Source of the DNA: JACVRW01 sp963820315
Lineage (GTDB): Bacteria > Actinomycetota > Thermoleophilia > Solirubrobacterales > Thermoleophilaceae
Length of the DNA: 64,000 bases
Assembly: GCA_963820315.1 (NCBI GenBank)
Contig: CAWFZK010000021.1
Location: forward strand, 1 to 64,000
Reading direction: 5' to 3'
Position numbers and translations under genes: made by a program. Positions 44,954 to 55,420 of the stretch are shown here, one piece after another. Every line of letters starts with the position of its first letter. Positions within the stretch are counted from its first letter, which is position 1. The notes under the pieces are model-generated. The model was not told the DNA's origin and searched no databases. It saw nothing but the letters and a program-made list of their open reading frames with translations.

Positions 44954-47900
44954 ATGGAGAGCCGCGTGACCTCGACAGCAGTGCGCCAACGTGCCAGGGC
45001 CTCTCGCAACGGGACCCGTCGCGACGGCCGCAGCCACGCCGGCGCCGACCGCCGGGAGGGCGCGCGCCACGGCATCTCCCTCGACGACAAGTACGTCCTC
45101 GAGGACGGCCGCATCCTGCTCACGGGCGTGCAGGGCCTCGTCCGCCTGCCTCTCGACCAGCACCGCGCCGATCGCCGCCGCGGCCTCAGCACGGCGACGA
45201 TGATCTCCGGCTACCAGGGCTCGCCGCTCGGCGGTCTCGACCAAGAGCTGACCCGCAACAAGGAGCTTGCCCGGGAATACCACGTGCATCACGTACCCGG
45301 GCTGAACGAGGAGCTCGGCGCGACCTCGGCCTGGGGCAGCCAGCTCGCCTCCGACCTGCCCGGCGCGCGCTACGACGGCGTGCTCGCCATGTGGTACGGC
45401 AAGGCGCCGGGGCTCGACCGCGCCGCCGACTCGCTGCGTCACGGCAACTTCGTCGGCGTCTCCCGCACGGGCGGTGCGCTCGCCGTCGTGGGCGACGACC
45501 CGAGCTGCAAGTCCTCCACGATCCCGAGTGCCTCCGAGCCGATGCTCGCAAGCCTGCACATGCCCGTCTTCTTCCCGGGCAGCGTGCAGGAGGTGCTCGA
45601 CCTCGGGCTGCACGCGCTCGCCTGCTCGCGCGCGTCCGGGCTCTGGGTCGGCTTCAAGGTCGTCACCAACGTGGCGGACGCCCTGAGCACGGCGGCCGTG
45701 GCGCCGGCGCGCATCGAGGCCGTCACGCCCACCGTGATGTGGCAAGGCAAGCCGTACGAGCACGTACCGAACGCAAACCTGCTCGCGCCCGCCTCGCTCG
45801 AGATGGAGCGCACGCTGCTCGGCCCGCGCACCGAGCTCGCGCTCGCCTATGCGCGCGAGAACGGCATCAACCGCGTCGAGGGAGCGCGCGACGCCTGGCT
45901 CGGCATCGTCGCACCCGGCAAGACCTATTACGACCTGGCGCACGCGCTGCGCGGGCTCGGCCTCGGCCTCGAGGGCCCCGCGCTCGAGCGCGCCGGCATC
46001 CGCATCCTGAAGCTCGGCATGGTGTCGCCGCTCGAGCCGCAGATCGCGCGTGAGTTCGCAGCAGGGCTGGACGAGATCGTCGTCGCCGAGGAGAAGGGGC
46101 CGTTCGTCGAGACGCTCCTGAAGGAGACGCTCTACGGGATGGCGGACGCGCCGCGCATCCTCGGCAAGCGCGACGAGCAGGGCGCCCCGCTGCTGCCCGC
46201 GGAGCTCGACCTCGACGCCGACCTGATCGCTCAGGCCGTCGCCTCCCGGCTCGAGCGCCGCGGTCTCGCGATCGATTCGGTCGAGGGCCGGCTGCGCAAG
46301 CTCGCCGAGATCCACGGCCGCCGGCCCGAGCTGCCGATGGCCCAGCGCTCGCCGTTCTTCTGCTCGGGCTGCCCGCACAACTCGTCGCTCAAGGCGCCGG
46401 AGGGCACGCTCGTCGGCGGCGGCATCGGCTGCCACACGATGGTGCTGCTGAACCCCGAGGGCAAGGGTGAGGTCACCGGCATCACGCAGATGGGAGGCGA
46501 GGGCGCGCAGTGGATCGGCCAGGCGCCGTTCACGGACGACCGCCACCTTGTCCAGAACCTCGGCGACGGGACCTTCCACCACTCGGGCTCGCTCGCGGTC
46601 CGCGCGGCAGTCGCCGCCGGCGTGAACATCACCTACAAGATTCTTTACAACGAGCACGTCGCGATGACGGGCGGCCAGGCGATCGAGGGCCAGCTGAGCG
46701 TCCCCGATCTCACGCGCTGGCTTGAGCTCGAGGGCGTCCGGCGCATCATCGTCACGGCCGAGGACACGAGCCGCTACCGCGGCGTCAAGCTGGCCGGCAT
46801 CGCCGAGGTGCGCGACCGCAAGCAGCTGCTTCCGAGCCAGCAGGAGCTGGCCGAGGTCGACGGCGTGACGGTCCTCATCCACGACCAGGAGTGCGCAGCG
46901 GAGCTGCGCCGGTCGCGCAAGCGCGGCAAGGCGCCCGAGCCCGCCGAGCGCGTCTGGATCAACGAGCGCGTCTGCGAGGGCTGCGGCGACTGCGGCGAGA
47001 AGTCGAGCTGCCTGTCGGTGATCCCGGTCGAGACCGAGTTCGGTCGCAAGACGGAGATCCACCAGGCCTCCTGCAACAAGGACTTCTCCTGCCTCGAAGG
47101 GGACTGCCCCTCTTTCCTCACCGTGGTGCCGGCTGAGAAGGCCAAGCACAGTACGCCGGCCCTCCACGTCGAGCTGCCCGCGCCCGAGCCGCGCGTGAGC
47201 GCCGCCGACTTCGGCGTGCGCATGATGGGTATCGGCGGCACCGGCGTCGTGACCGTCAACCAGGTGCTCGGCATGGCCGCGCTCATCGACGGCCTGCACG
47301 TATCGGGCCTCGACCAGACCGGCCTGTCCCAGAAGGGCGGACCGGTGACCTCCGACCTGCGCATCACGAGCGAGCCGCTCGCCTCGGCCAGCAAGATGCC
47401 GGCCGGCTCGGTCGACCTCTACCTCGGCTTCGACCTACTGGGCGCCGCCAGCGAGAAGAACCTCGTCACCGCGGACCGCGAGCGCACCGTGGCCGTCGTC
47501 TCGACGAGCGCGGTGCCCACCGGGCGGATGGTCGTGGACGTGGACGAGCGCTTCCCGGAGCTCGCCGGCCAGCTCGACATGATCGACGCCGCGACGCGCC
47601 GCGAGGACAACCTCTACCTCGATGCTCAGCGCCTCTCCGAGCGCCTCTTCGGCGACCACATGATGACCAACACGCTGGCGCTCGGCGCCGCCTTCCAGCG
47701 CGGGCTGCTGCCGGTCTCGCGCGAGGCGCTCGAGGAGGCGATCCGCCTCAACGGCGCGGCGGTCGAGAAGAACCTCGCCGCGTTCGCCTGGGGCCGTGCG
47801 GTGGTGGCCGCGCCCGACGCCGTCGAGGCGGCCACGCGCGATCCCGAGGCCATCGTGCCGGTGCGCGAGCTGAGCGAGCGCGAGCGTGAGCTCGTCACGC

Positions 47901-48581
47901 TCGCCGTGGACGGCGCTGACGGCGAGCTGCGCCGCCTGGTCGAGACGCGCGTCCCCGAGCTCGTCGCCTATCAGAACGAGGCCTACGCCGAGCGCTACGC
48001 GCAGCTCGTGCGGCGCGTGCACGTGACCGAGCAGGAGCGCACGCCCGGGCACACGGAGCTGACCGAGGCCGTCGCGCGCCAGCTCTTCAAGCTGATGGCG
48101 TACAAGGACGAGTACGAGGTCGCGCGCCTCCACCTCGACGCCGTCGAGCAGGCGAAGCTCCAGGCCGAGTTCGGCGAGGGCGCGAAGGTCTACTTCATGC
48201 TGCACCCGCCGATGCTGCGGGCGCTCGGCCTCGACCGCAAGCTCAAGCTCGGAGCCTGGTTCGTGCCGGTCTTCAAGCGCCTGTATGCGATGCGGAGGCT
48301 GCGCGGCACGCGCTTCGACCCGTTCGGCAAGGCCGAGGTGCGCCGCGTCGAGCGCGAGCTCGTGGACGAGTACGAGGCGCATGATCGGTGAGGCGCTGGC
48401 GCTGCTGACGCCCGACACCCACGACACGGCCGTCGAGCTGCTCGAGCTGCCGGACCTGATCCGCGGCTACGAGGAGATCAAGCTGCGCGGCGTCGTCATG
48501 TTCCGCAAGCGCGCCGAGGGCATTCTCAAGCGGCTGCGCGCCGGGAAGCCGGCGCCGCAGGTGCTGTCGCTCGATCGGTAA
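44954..48581 (+). CDS. Fused indolepyruvate ferredoxin oxidoreductase, one frameshift
   Basis: A single-chain 2-oxoacid:ferredoxin oxidoreductase that oxidatively decarboxylates aryl- or branched-chain pyruvates to acyl-CoA. Alpha region: MISGYQGSPLGGLDQEL; ThDP site: LGDGTFHHSGSLAVRAAV; Fe-S cysteines: CEGCGDCGEKSSCLSV and CNKDFSCLEGDCPSF; gamma region: MMGIGGTGVVTVNQVLGMA. The main frame stops at 48391 after 1,145 residues. The family's usual C-terminal tail follows at once in the next frame (GEALALLTPDTHDTAVELLE to 48581), so one extra C near 48,380 is likely. ATG 44954 abuts AGGAGG; GTG 44966 has better spacing and may be the start. Confidence 0.9.
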
Positions 48582-48594
48582 CAAGCCGGTCACA
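48578..48594 (+). promoter_or_regulatory. Tandem 11-bp repeat, possible PHO-type box
   Basis: GTAACA and GTCACA start 11 bases apart (48578 and 48589), 34 bases before the secreted-protein start. The spacing is that of PhoP/PhoB direct repeats. Confidence 0.4.
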
Positions 48595-48627
48595 TCTGCG
48601 CGGCGGGGCGGCCCGTAGGGTCGCCCG

Positions 48628-50124
48628 ATGACGAAGCGACCGGTCCTCGCCCTGCTCACCTGCGCGTCTGTGCTCGCTCTCGCCCCGGCGGCGGGCGCGG
48701 TCGAACTCACCAAGCTCGGCAGCACGCCGGCTCAGGGGGAGGCCCAGGCGGAGATCGCCGCGTATGACCCCGGCACCGAGCAGGCCTTCGTCACGAACGC
48801 CGAGGACAACACCCTCGACATCTACGACTTCTCCGACCCGACGGCGCTGGAAGACCCTGTTCAGGTCGACCTGTCGCCCTATGGCGCCGGTCCCAACAGC
48901 GTGGACGTGAGCAAGGACGGGCTCGTCGCGGTGGCCGTCGAGGCGGACCCGATCACGGCGCCCGGAAGCGTCGAGATCTTCGACACGGACGGCAATCACC
49001 TCCACTCGTTCCCCGCCGGCTCGCTGCCCGACATGCTCACGTTCGCGAAGCACGACAAGTACCTGCTCGTCGCGAACGAGGGCGAGGCGCTCTCCGACGA
49101 CGACGACCCGCAGGGCAGCGTCACCGTCATCAAGCTGAACAAGAAGCTCTCGAAGTCGACGGTCAAGACGGCCGGCTTCGCCGGTGTCCCGCGCGTCGGC
49201 GAGTACCGGATCGCCTGCCCGGGCACCCCGTTCGTGCAGGACGCCGAGCCCGAGTACATCTCCGAGGGCGGCTTCGGCACGGCGCTCGTGACCCTGCAGG
49301 AGGTCAACGCCGTCGGCGTGCTCGACATCGAGCGGGGGCGCTTCGTGCTCGTGCGCGGCCTCGGCTACAAGGACCACGGGCTGGCGCGCAACGCGCTCGA
49401 CCCGAACGACGAGGACGGCATCAACATCAACCCCTGGGACGGCGTCGAGGGCATGTACCAGCCCGACGCGATCGCCTCCTACACCTGGTTCGGCCTGCCC
49501 TACTACGTGACCGCCAACGAGGGCGACGCGCGCGAGCGGGAAGGCTGCGAGGAGGAGGACCGCGTGGGCGACGTTGGTCTCGACCCGACGGCCTTCCCGA
49601 ACGCGGATGAGCTCGAGGACGACGCCGCGCTCGGCCGCCTGAACGTCTCGACCACGACGGGCGACCCGGACGGCGACGGCGACCTCGACCGCATCTTCTC
49701 GTTCGGCGCGCGCTCGTTCTCGATCCTCGGCCCGCTCGGCGGGCTTCTGTGGGACTCGGGGTCGCAGCTCGAGCGGATCGCCGCCGCGCAGGAGCCGGAC
49801 CGCTTCAACTTCTCGAACGAGGAGCCCGCCGAGCTCGACGAGCGCAGCGACAGCAAGGGCCCCGAGCCCGAGGGCATCGACGTGGGCACGGTCGGATTCC
49901 GGACCTACGCGTTCGTCGCCTCCGAGCGGCAGGGCGGCATCTACGCCTACCGGCTGCAGGGCCCGTCAGCGTCCTTCGAGGACTACCTGAACGCGCGCCC
50001 CGACGACCTCGGGCCCGAGGGCGTCCAGTTCGTGCCGCGCTCCGACAGCCCGACCGGCCGGGCGATGCTGCTCGTGACGAACGAGATCAGCGGGACGGTG
50101 ACGGCAATCGACGTGGCGCCGTAG
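48628..50124 (+). CDS. Secreted choice-of-anchor I family beta-propeller protein
   Basis: 498 residues with a signal peptide (LALLTCASVLALAPAAGAVE). The mature part has repeated propeller blades such as FVTNAEDNTLDIYDFSDPTA, VEIFDTDGNHLHSFPAG, YLLVANEGEALSDDDDPQGS and GMYQPDAIASYTWFGLPYYV. These match the choice-of-anchor I domain, often found on extracellular phosphoesterase-like or phytase-like proteins. There is no sorting signal at its own C-terminus, so it is probably released. ATG 48628. Confidence 0.8.
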   Translation: MTKRPVLALLTCASVLALAPAAGAVELTKLGSTPAQGEAQAEIAAYDPGTEQAFVTNAEDNTLDIYDFSDPTALEDPVQVDLSPYGAGPNSVDVSKDGLVAVAVEADPITAPGSVEIFDTDGNHLHSFPAGSLPDMLTFAKHDKYLLVANEGEALSDDDDPQGSVTVIKLNKKLSKSTVKTAGFAGVPRVGEYRIACPGTPFVQDAEPEYISEGGFGTALVTLQEVNAVGVLDIERGRFVLVRGLGYKDHGLARNALDPNDEDGININPWDGVEGMYQPDAIASYTWFGLPYYVTANEGDAREREGCEEEDRVGDVGLDPTAFPNADELEDDAALGRLNVSTTTGDPDGDGDLDRIFSFGARSFSILGPLGGLLWDSGSQLERIAAAQEPDRFNFSNEEPAELDERSDSKGPEPEGIDVGTVGFRTYAFVASERQGGIYAYRLQGPSASFEDYLNARPDDLGPEGVQFVPRSDSPTGRAMLLVTNEISGTVTAIDVAP

Positions 50125-50125
50125 C

Positions 50126-51019
50126 TCAATCGGGCTTGCGGCCCGTGACGATCAGATAGCGGGCGTTCAGCTCGACCTCCGGCGGGCGGTCGTTGCACGA
50201 CGCGAGCAGCCGGTCGAAGGCGGGGCGCAGGGCGGCGAGCGCGTACTCGCCCAGCCCGTAGGGGGCCGTGAGCGCGTCGAAGGCGCGGGTCGCGGACGGC
50301 CAGTTCATCCGCACCGTGCGGGTGCGTAGCTGCAGGTTCTCGAGCAGCGGACCGAGGCGCCGCCTGACGGTCTCCTCGCGACCCCAGGCCGCCGGCCAGA
50401 GGACGCCGTCCGGCAGCGGCGCGACGTCCGCGACCAGCTCGTCGAGGCGCCCGGGGAGACCGCGCGGTACCCAGGCGGTGAGTGCGACGAGGCCGCCGGC
50501 GCGCACGACCCGCACGAGCTCGCGCGATGTCCGCAGCGCCCGCGGTGCGTGAGTCGCGCCGAAGCCCGACAGCACGGCGTCGAAGCTCGCGTCGCCGTAC
50601 GGGAGCCGCTGCGCGTCGGCGACCAGCCAGCCGATGTCGGCGCCCGCGCCCTCGGAGCGCATTCGCCCGCGACCGACCATGGCGGGTGACAGGTCGCACG
50701 CGTCGACCTCCGCACCCGCGGCGGCGGCCCGCAACGCCACGTTGCCGTCACCGGCACCGACGTCGAGGACGCTGTCGCCAGACTCGAGCTCCGCCAGCTC
50801 GACGAGTGCGTCCGCCGCGGGCTCGAGCGCCCGCAGCAGCTCCAGATGCGGCTCGGCTTCCCAGCCCTCGAAAACACGGCTGTGGGCCGATTCGAAGTCG
50901 ATCTCCGCGGCGGCCGTACCCCCGCGCGGGATCCGCAACAGCGAGCGCCGCGAGACGACCTGTTCCTCGAGCGGGCGCAAGCGCGGCGGCGGCTTCCCGT
51001 ACACGTCGCGCTCGCTCAC
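50126..51019 (-). CDS. Class I SAM-dependent methyltransferase
   Basis: 297 residues. After an 80-residue N-terminal region the Rossmann core begins with motif I SVLDVGAGDGNVALRAAA, then VDACDLSPAMVGRGR, WLVADAQRLPYGDASFDAVL and RELVRVVRAGGLVALTAWVP. The layout is that of UbiE/Coq5-like small-molecule methyltransferases. The substrate is unknown and the neighbours give no hint. It converges on the beta-propeller gene with a one-base gap. Confidence 0.82.
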   Translation of the reverse strand: MSERDVYGKPPPRLRPLEEQVVSRRSLLRIPRGGTAAAEIDFESAHSRVFEGWEAEPHLELLRALEPAADALVELAELESGDSVLDVGAGDGNVALRAAAAGAEVDACDLSPAMVGRGRMRSEGAGADIGWLVADAQRLPYGDASFDAVLSGFGATHAPRALRTSRELVRVVRAGGLVALTAWVPRGLPGRLDELVADVAPLPDGVLWPAAWGREETVRRRLGPLLENLQLRTRTVRMNWPSATRAFDALTAPYGLGEYALAALRPAFDRLLASCNDRPPEVELNARYLIVTGRKPD

Positions 51020-51081
51020 GACGGCGATCGTATCCCCGCGCTGAGGGTTTGGCGCATGTGCCGAGTCACATTTACGCCACC

Positions 51082-51098
51082 GTCACACGAGTGTCACA
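51082..51098 (+). promoter_or_regulatory. Tandem 11-bp GTCACA repeats, possible PHO-type box
   Basis: GTCACA at 51082 and 51093, exactly 11 bases apart; a third copy lies at 51065. The region is about 55 bases before the PhoX-like gene. The half-site GTCACAAGCC resembles GTAACAAGCC before the propeller gene. Confidence 0.45.
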
Positions 51099-51153
51099 AG
51101 CCCAGCTTTGGGTTCAGGTTGGATCGGGCGCCCACGACCAAGGAGGCGCAGGC

Positions 51154-52539
51154 ATGGCCATCGACGTGACGCGCAGGAGGTTCGTAGGGGGGTCGGCCGC
51201 CGTTGCCGGCGGGGTCGCCCTGGGCGGGCCGATGTCGGCACTCGCGAAGCGCTCCGGCCGGGGCTCGCGCGCGCGCGCGGTCGGATATGGGCCGCTGCAG
51301 CCGACGCCCGACGAAGACACCGGCACGGTCTATCTCGACCTGCCCGAGGGCTTCAGGTACCGCGTGATCTCGACGCAGGGGCAGACGATGGACGACGGCA
51401 GCCCCTGCCCCGGGATCTTCGACGGCATGGCGGCCTACCCCGGCCGCGGCAATACGACCATCCTGATCCGCAACCACGAGAACCGCTCGCGCCCCGGCGA
51501 GATCACGGTCGACGTTCCGGCCGGCAAGCGCTACGACCACGACGTGAACGTGCGCGGCGGCAACACGAAGCTCGTCGTGTCGCGGCAGCGCGAGCTCCTC
51601 GAGGAGTTCGCCGTGCTCGGCGGCACCCACACGAACTGCGCCGGCGGTCCCGCGCCCTGGCGCTCGTGGATCACCTGCGAAGAGATCTTCAACTACGGCT
51701 CGACGGAGAACAACGTCACGCCGGGAACAGGGATCCCGCACGGCTACATCTTCGAGGTGGACGCCGACGCCGACGGCCCCGTGGACCCCGTGCCGATCAC
51801 CGCTGCGGGGCGTTTCGCCCACGAGGCTGTGGCCTGGCACGACGGCATCCTCTACGAGACCGAGGATCGCGGCGACGCCTGCCTGTACAGGTTCCTGCCC
51901 AAGCGCCGGCCGGACGAGGTCGGCGACCTGTCGTTCGGCGGGACGCTCCAGGCGCTCGTGGTCCGCGGCCGGCCGAACCTCGACATGAACACGGCCAACC
52001 GCGGCGAGTCGTATCCGGTCGAGTGGGTGACGATCGTGGAGCCCAACCCACTGACCGACACGGTGCGGGTCGAGGCCCAGTCGAAGGGCGCGGCCATCTT
52101 CGACCGCACCGAGGGCACCTGGCCGGCCGGCAAGCACGTGTACTTCGACTGCACCACCGGCGGCGAGGCGCAGCTCGGCCAGCTCTGGCAGCTGACGCCG
52201 CGCGGTCGCGACCGCGGTGAGCTGAAATTGATCTACGAGTCGACCGACGTCGAGGATCTCGACGGGCCGGACAACCTGGTGGTGGTGCCGCACACCGGCG
52301 ACGTCTTCCTGCAGGAGGACTCCGGCGGCGAGCAGTTCGTCCGCGGTGTCACGAAGGGCGGCAAGATCTACGACTTCGCGCGCACCGCGTTGAACGAGAC
52401 CGAGTTCTGCGGCGGGACCTTCTCGCCGGACGGCCGGACCTTCTTCGTGAACCAGCAGGGCGACCGCGGCGACGTGGGCCCGGAGCTGTCGGCCTTCACC
52501 TACGCGATCTGGGGGCCGTTCGACTACCGCGAGGACTGA
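51154..52539 (+). CDS. PhoX-like Tat-exported protein (DUF839)
   Basis: 461 residues with a twin-arginine signal (DVTRRRFVGGSAAVAGGVAL). The DUF839/PhoX propeller is seen in IFDGMAAYPGRGNTTILIRN, LLEEFAVLGGTHTNCAGGPA, WRSWITCEEIFNYG, GRFAHEAVAWHDGILYETED and DGPDNLVVVPHTGDVFLQED, which hold the acidic residues used for iron-calcium binding in PhoX phosphatases. AGGAGG precedes ATG 51154. It is probably an extracytoplasmic alkaline phosphatase or phosphodiesterase. It lies beside a second PhoX-like gene that converges on it. Confidence 0.85.
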   Translation: MAIDVTRRRFVGGSAAVAGGVALGGPMSALAKRSGRGSRARAVGYGPLQPTPDEDTGTVYLDLPEGFRYRVISTQGQTMDDGSPCPGIFDGMAAYPGRGNTTILIRNHENRSRPGEITVDVPAGKRYDHDVNVRGGNTKLVVSRQRELLEEFAVLGGTHTNCAGGPAPWRSWITCEEIFNYGSTENNVTPGTGIPHGYIFEVDADADGPVDPVPITAAGRFAHEAVAWHDGILYETEDRGDACLYRFLPKRRPDEVGDLSFGGTLQALVVRGRPNLDMNTANRGESYPVEWVTIVEPNPLTDTVRVEAQSKGAAIFDRTEGTWPAGKHVYFDCTTGGEAQLGQLWQLTPRGRDRGELKLIYESTDVEDLDGPDNLVVVPHTGDVFLQEDSGGEQFVRGVTKGGKIYDFARTALNETEFCGGTFSPDGRTFFVNQQGDRGDVGPELSAFTYAIWGPFDYRED

Positions 52540-52568
52540 GCCGGCGGCAACCGCGGGCGGGCGCGGCC

Positions 52569-54444
52569 CTAGTCGTCCTCGCCCTCGTTCGGATCACCGC
52601 GGCTGATCGCCACCGTCGACGGCCTCGGCGTCGACGGCAGGTCGCCCGCCACGCGGTTGCCCTCCGGCCACCAGCTCGTGTAGGTCGCCTCTTGTCCGAA
52701 GATCCCGGGTGACGTCGAGCTGATGCCGGTCAGCTCGCCCGGGTGCTGGACGTTGACGAACAGCGTCTCCTCGTCCGGGGTGAAGTAGGGCCCGGTGAGC
52801 TCGCACTCGACGGGACCGTTGGCGAAACGGAAGCCGATGCCCTTGTTCGGACCCGACGTCGGCACCATGAACATGGCGTTGTTCTTGTGGTACGTGTACT
52901 CGTTCGGGGGGCTCGTCCGGTTCAGCCGGCTCGACGATATGTCCGTCACGACCCACAGGTTGCCGGCCTTGTCGAACACGAGGTTGTCGGGACTCGAGAA
53001 ACCCTCTGCGCCGGGGTCGGCCGAGCCCGTGGGCCCACCCGCCGCATAGTCGCGCCAGCGAAACTCGAGCGCTTCCGGATCGTTGCCTCGCTCACGCACC
53101 CGGCGGACCGAGCCGTGCGAGTCCAGAACCGTCGTGTTGTTCGTGAGCGCGATGAAGACGCTTCCATCGCCGGCCACCTCCAGGTCCTCCGGGCGATTGG
53201 TGGCGAAGTGGGCGTCGAACTCCGCTCCCAGCCGGGCGCGCAGCTTGGTGGAGGTGTCGTCGAGCTCGTCGTCCGCCACCGGAATCCAGCGCCCGGTCCC
53301 CTCGGTAGCGCTGATCGGGTCGGTGTCGCCCGCGGTCTCGAAGCGGCGGCGGCCCTCCGGCTCCCAGCGGGCGATGTAGAGCTGGCCGTCCTCGAGGATG
53401 CGCCGGTTTTCGGCGTGGTGGCCGCGGCGCAGGCGCCGGTCGGAGACGAACTTGTAGACGCCCTCGTTGTTCTTGTCGTCGCCCATGTAGAGCACGAAGC
53501 GGCTTGCCGGGCTCGTGCCGGAAGGCCGTGTTCTCGTGCCTGAAGCGGCCCAGCGCCGTGTGCTTCCGGCCCACGTGCTCGGGGTCGTAGGGGTCGTGCT
53601 CACACACCCAGCCGTACTTCTTGAAGGTCTTGAACTCGTACTCGGCGTCCTCGGGCTGCCCGCCGAACTGGTGCCAGCCGTAGCCGAAGTCCAGGTTGAG
53701 CGGCGACATTCGTCCCGTAGCCGTCGAAGTTCTCCTCGCAGGACAGCGCCGTGCCCCACGGCGTGATCCCGCCCGAGCAGTTGCCCACGGACCCGTGAGC
53801 GCTCGCTCCGATTCCCGCGGCCCCGGCGAGCGGGCCCGTGAACTCGAGGTCGGGGCGATCACCGTAGATGCGGCGGTTGTAGGGCGAGGGGGAGACCACC
53901 TTCCAGCGGCCGTTGCGGCGGCGCCGGATGTGCAGGATCGAGTTGCCGACGCTGTCCTGCTCCTCCTGCACCTGGGCAGCGGTCTTGGGCGTGCCGGTCG
54001 GGCTTGTAGCCGTGCAGGAAGAACGTGTCGGGGTACTCGTGGTTGACGAACAGCAGGCCCTCGCGGCTGCCCTTGAGCGGGAAGTACGCGAGGAAGTCGT
54101 TGTTGAACCCGTAGCGCAGCGGCCGGCGGTCGGCCGTCGCGGAAGACGTCGCCCCAGGAGATCAGGACATCGGCGCGGAAGCCCGCCGGGACCTCGAACG
54201 CGTCGTTGCTCGACGCGGCGATCGCCGTGAAGTCGCTGAAGCAGTTGCGGCGCGCCGCGAGCCATGGCCGTCTCGGAGAAGAGATCGATCGCCCGAGCGC
54301 TGCATCGCCACCGCCCCCGCGGTTGAGGCTCCGGCGGCCGCGATGCCGCGGATGAAGTCCCGGCGGGTCGGCGATGTGAGCTTGCCGCGCAGTGGCCTGT
54401 CGGCGGCGTCGCTGCGGTCAGCGGGACGGATGCCGCTTATCCAT
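52569..54444 (-). pseudogene. PhoX-family phosphatase (DUF839), multiply frameshifted
   Basis: About 620 residues when pieced together. ATG 54444 gives MDKRHPSR; after a shift the Tat signal follows (SPTRRDFIRGIAAAGASTAG). Later pieces include GLLFVNHEYPDTFFLHG, YNRRIYGDRPDLEFTGPLAG, GSVGNCSGGITPWGTALSCE, FVLYMGDDKNNEGVYKFVSD and SPDNLVFDKAGNLWVVTDIS, all typical of long PhoX phosphatases. Shifts fall near 54,418, 54,285, 54,135, 53,995, 53,705 and 53,508; the last 310 residues are clean. Whether it is broken in the cell or only in the sequence is undecided. Confidence 0.75.
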
Positions 54445-54568
54445 CGGTTCTTCTCCTCGGACGTGGGCGACCGGGGATCTTCTACGCCATGGTGCGACCC
54501 GACAGAGCGCTAGCGATGCGCCTGTGTACACGAGACTTTCCCGGGACCCTCGCTAGTATTGCCGGGGT

Positions 54569-55411
54569 ATGGACACGTTCAAGATCGGCGGCGACCTCGA
54601 GGTGCGCCGCCTCGGCTTCGGATCGATGCGCATCACCGGCGACGGCATCTGGGGCCCGCCCGACGACCCGGAGGCGGCGCGCGCGCTGCTCCGGCGCGTG
54701 ATCGAGCTCGGCGTCAACCTGATCGACACCGCCGACTCGTATGGGCCGGAGGTGAGCGAGAACCTGATCGCCGAGGCGCTCCATCCCTACCCGGACGGCC
54801 TCGTGATCGCCACGAAGGGCGGCCTCACTCGCACCGGGCCGGGCGAGTGGCCGCGCAACGGGCGGCCCGAGCACCTGCGAGAGGCCTGCGAGGGCAGCCT
54901 CCGGCGGCTGAAGGTCGACAGGATCGATCTCTACCAGCTCCACGCTCCCGACACGAACGTCCCCTACGAGGACTCCGTCGGCGCGCTCAAGGAGCTCCAG
55001 GAAGAGGGCAAGATCCGCCACATCGGGATCTCCAACGTCACGGTCGCCCAGCTCGAGCAGGCGCGCGAGCTCGTCGACGTGGTCACCGTGCAGAACCGCT
55101 ACAACCTCACGGACCGCTCCTCCGAGGACGTGCTCGACGCCTGCGAGGACGCCGGTATCGGATTCATCCCCTGGTTTCCGCTGGCGACGGGCTCGCTGGC
55201 CGAGCCGGGTGGTGCCCTCGACGAGGTCGCGCACGCGCACGACGCCACGCCGGGCCAGGTCGCGCTCGCCTGGCTGCTCGCTCGCTCGAAGGTCATGCTG
55301 CCCATTCCGGGGACGTCCTCGGCCGAGCACCTGGAGGAGAACGTCGCGGCGGGGCAGCTGACGCTCAGCGACGAGGAACGCGACGCAATTGCCGCTGCGG
55401 GCGCGGGGTAA
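54569..55411 (+). CDS. Aldo/keto reductase
   Basis: 280 residues of a TIM-barrel NADPH oxidoreductase. The catalytic tetrad is visible: aspartate and tyrosine in LIDTADSYGPEVSENLI, lysine in GLVIATKGGLTRTG and histidine in DLYQLHAPDTNVPYEDS. The NADPH-binding C-terminus has LPIPGTSSAEHLEENV. The closest layout is the YdhF/Tas-type group. TAGTAT (54554-54559) ends 9 bases before ATG 54569 as a likely -10 box. A VOC-domain gene follows on the same strand. Confidence 0.9.
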   Translation: MDTFKIGGDLEVRRLGFGSMRITGDGIWGPPDDPEAARALLRRVIELGVNLIDTADSYGPEVSENLIAEALHPYPDGLVIATKGGLTRTGPGEWPRNGRPEHLREACEGSLRRLKVDRIDLYQLHAPDTNVPYEDSVGALKELQEEGKIRHIGISNVTVAQLEQARELVDVVTVQNRYNLTDRSSEDVLDACEDAGIGFIPWFPLATGSLAEPGGALDEVAHAHDATPGQVALAWLLARSKVMLPIPGTSSAEHLEENVAAGQLTLSDEERDAIAAAGAG

Positions 55412-55420
55412 CGTTCGGTG

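Noticed and set aside
44933..47299. 788-residue reverse frame opposite the oxidoreductase
   Set aside because: Antisense shadow with no recognisable domain.
48381..48581. Separate 66-aa gene after the oxidoreductase
   Set aside because: Its sequence is the expected C-terminal tail of the oxidoreductase family, so a one-base frameshift is the simpler reading.
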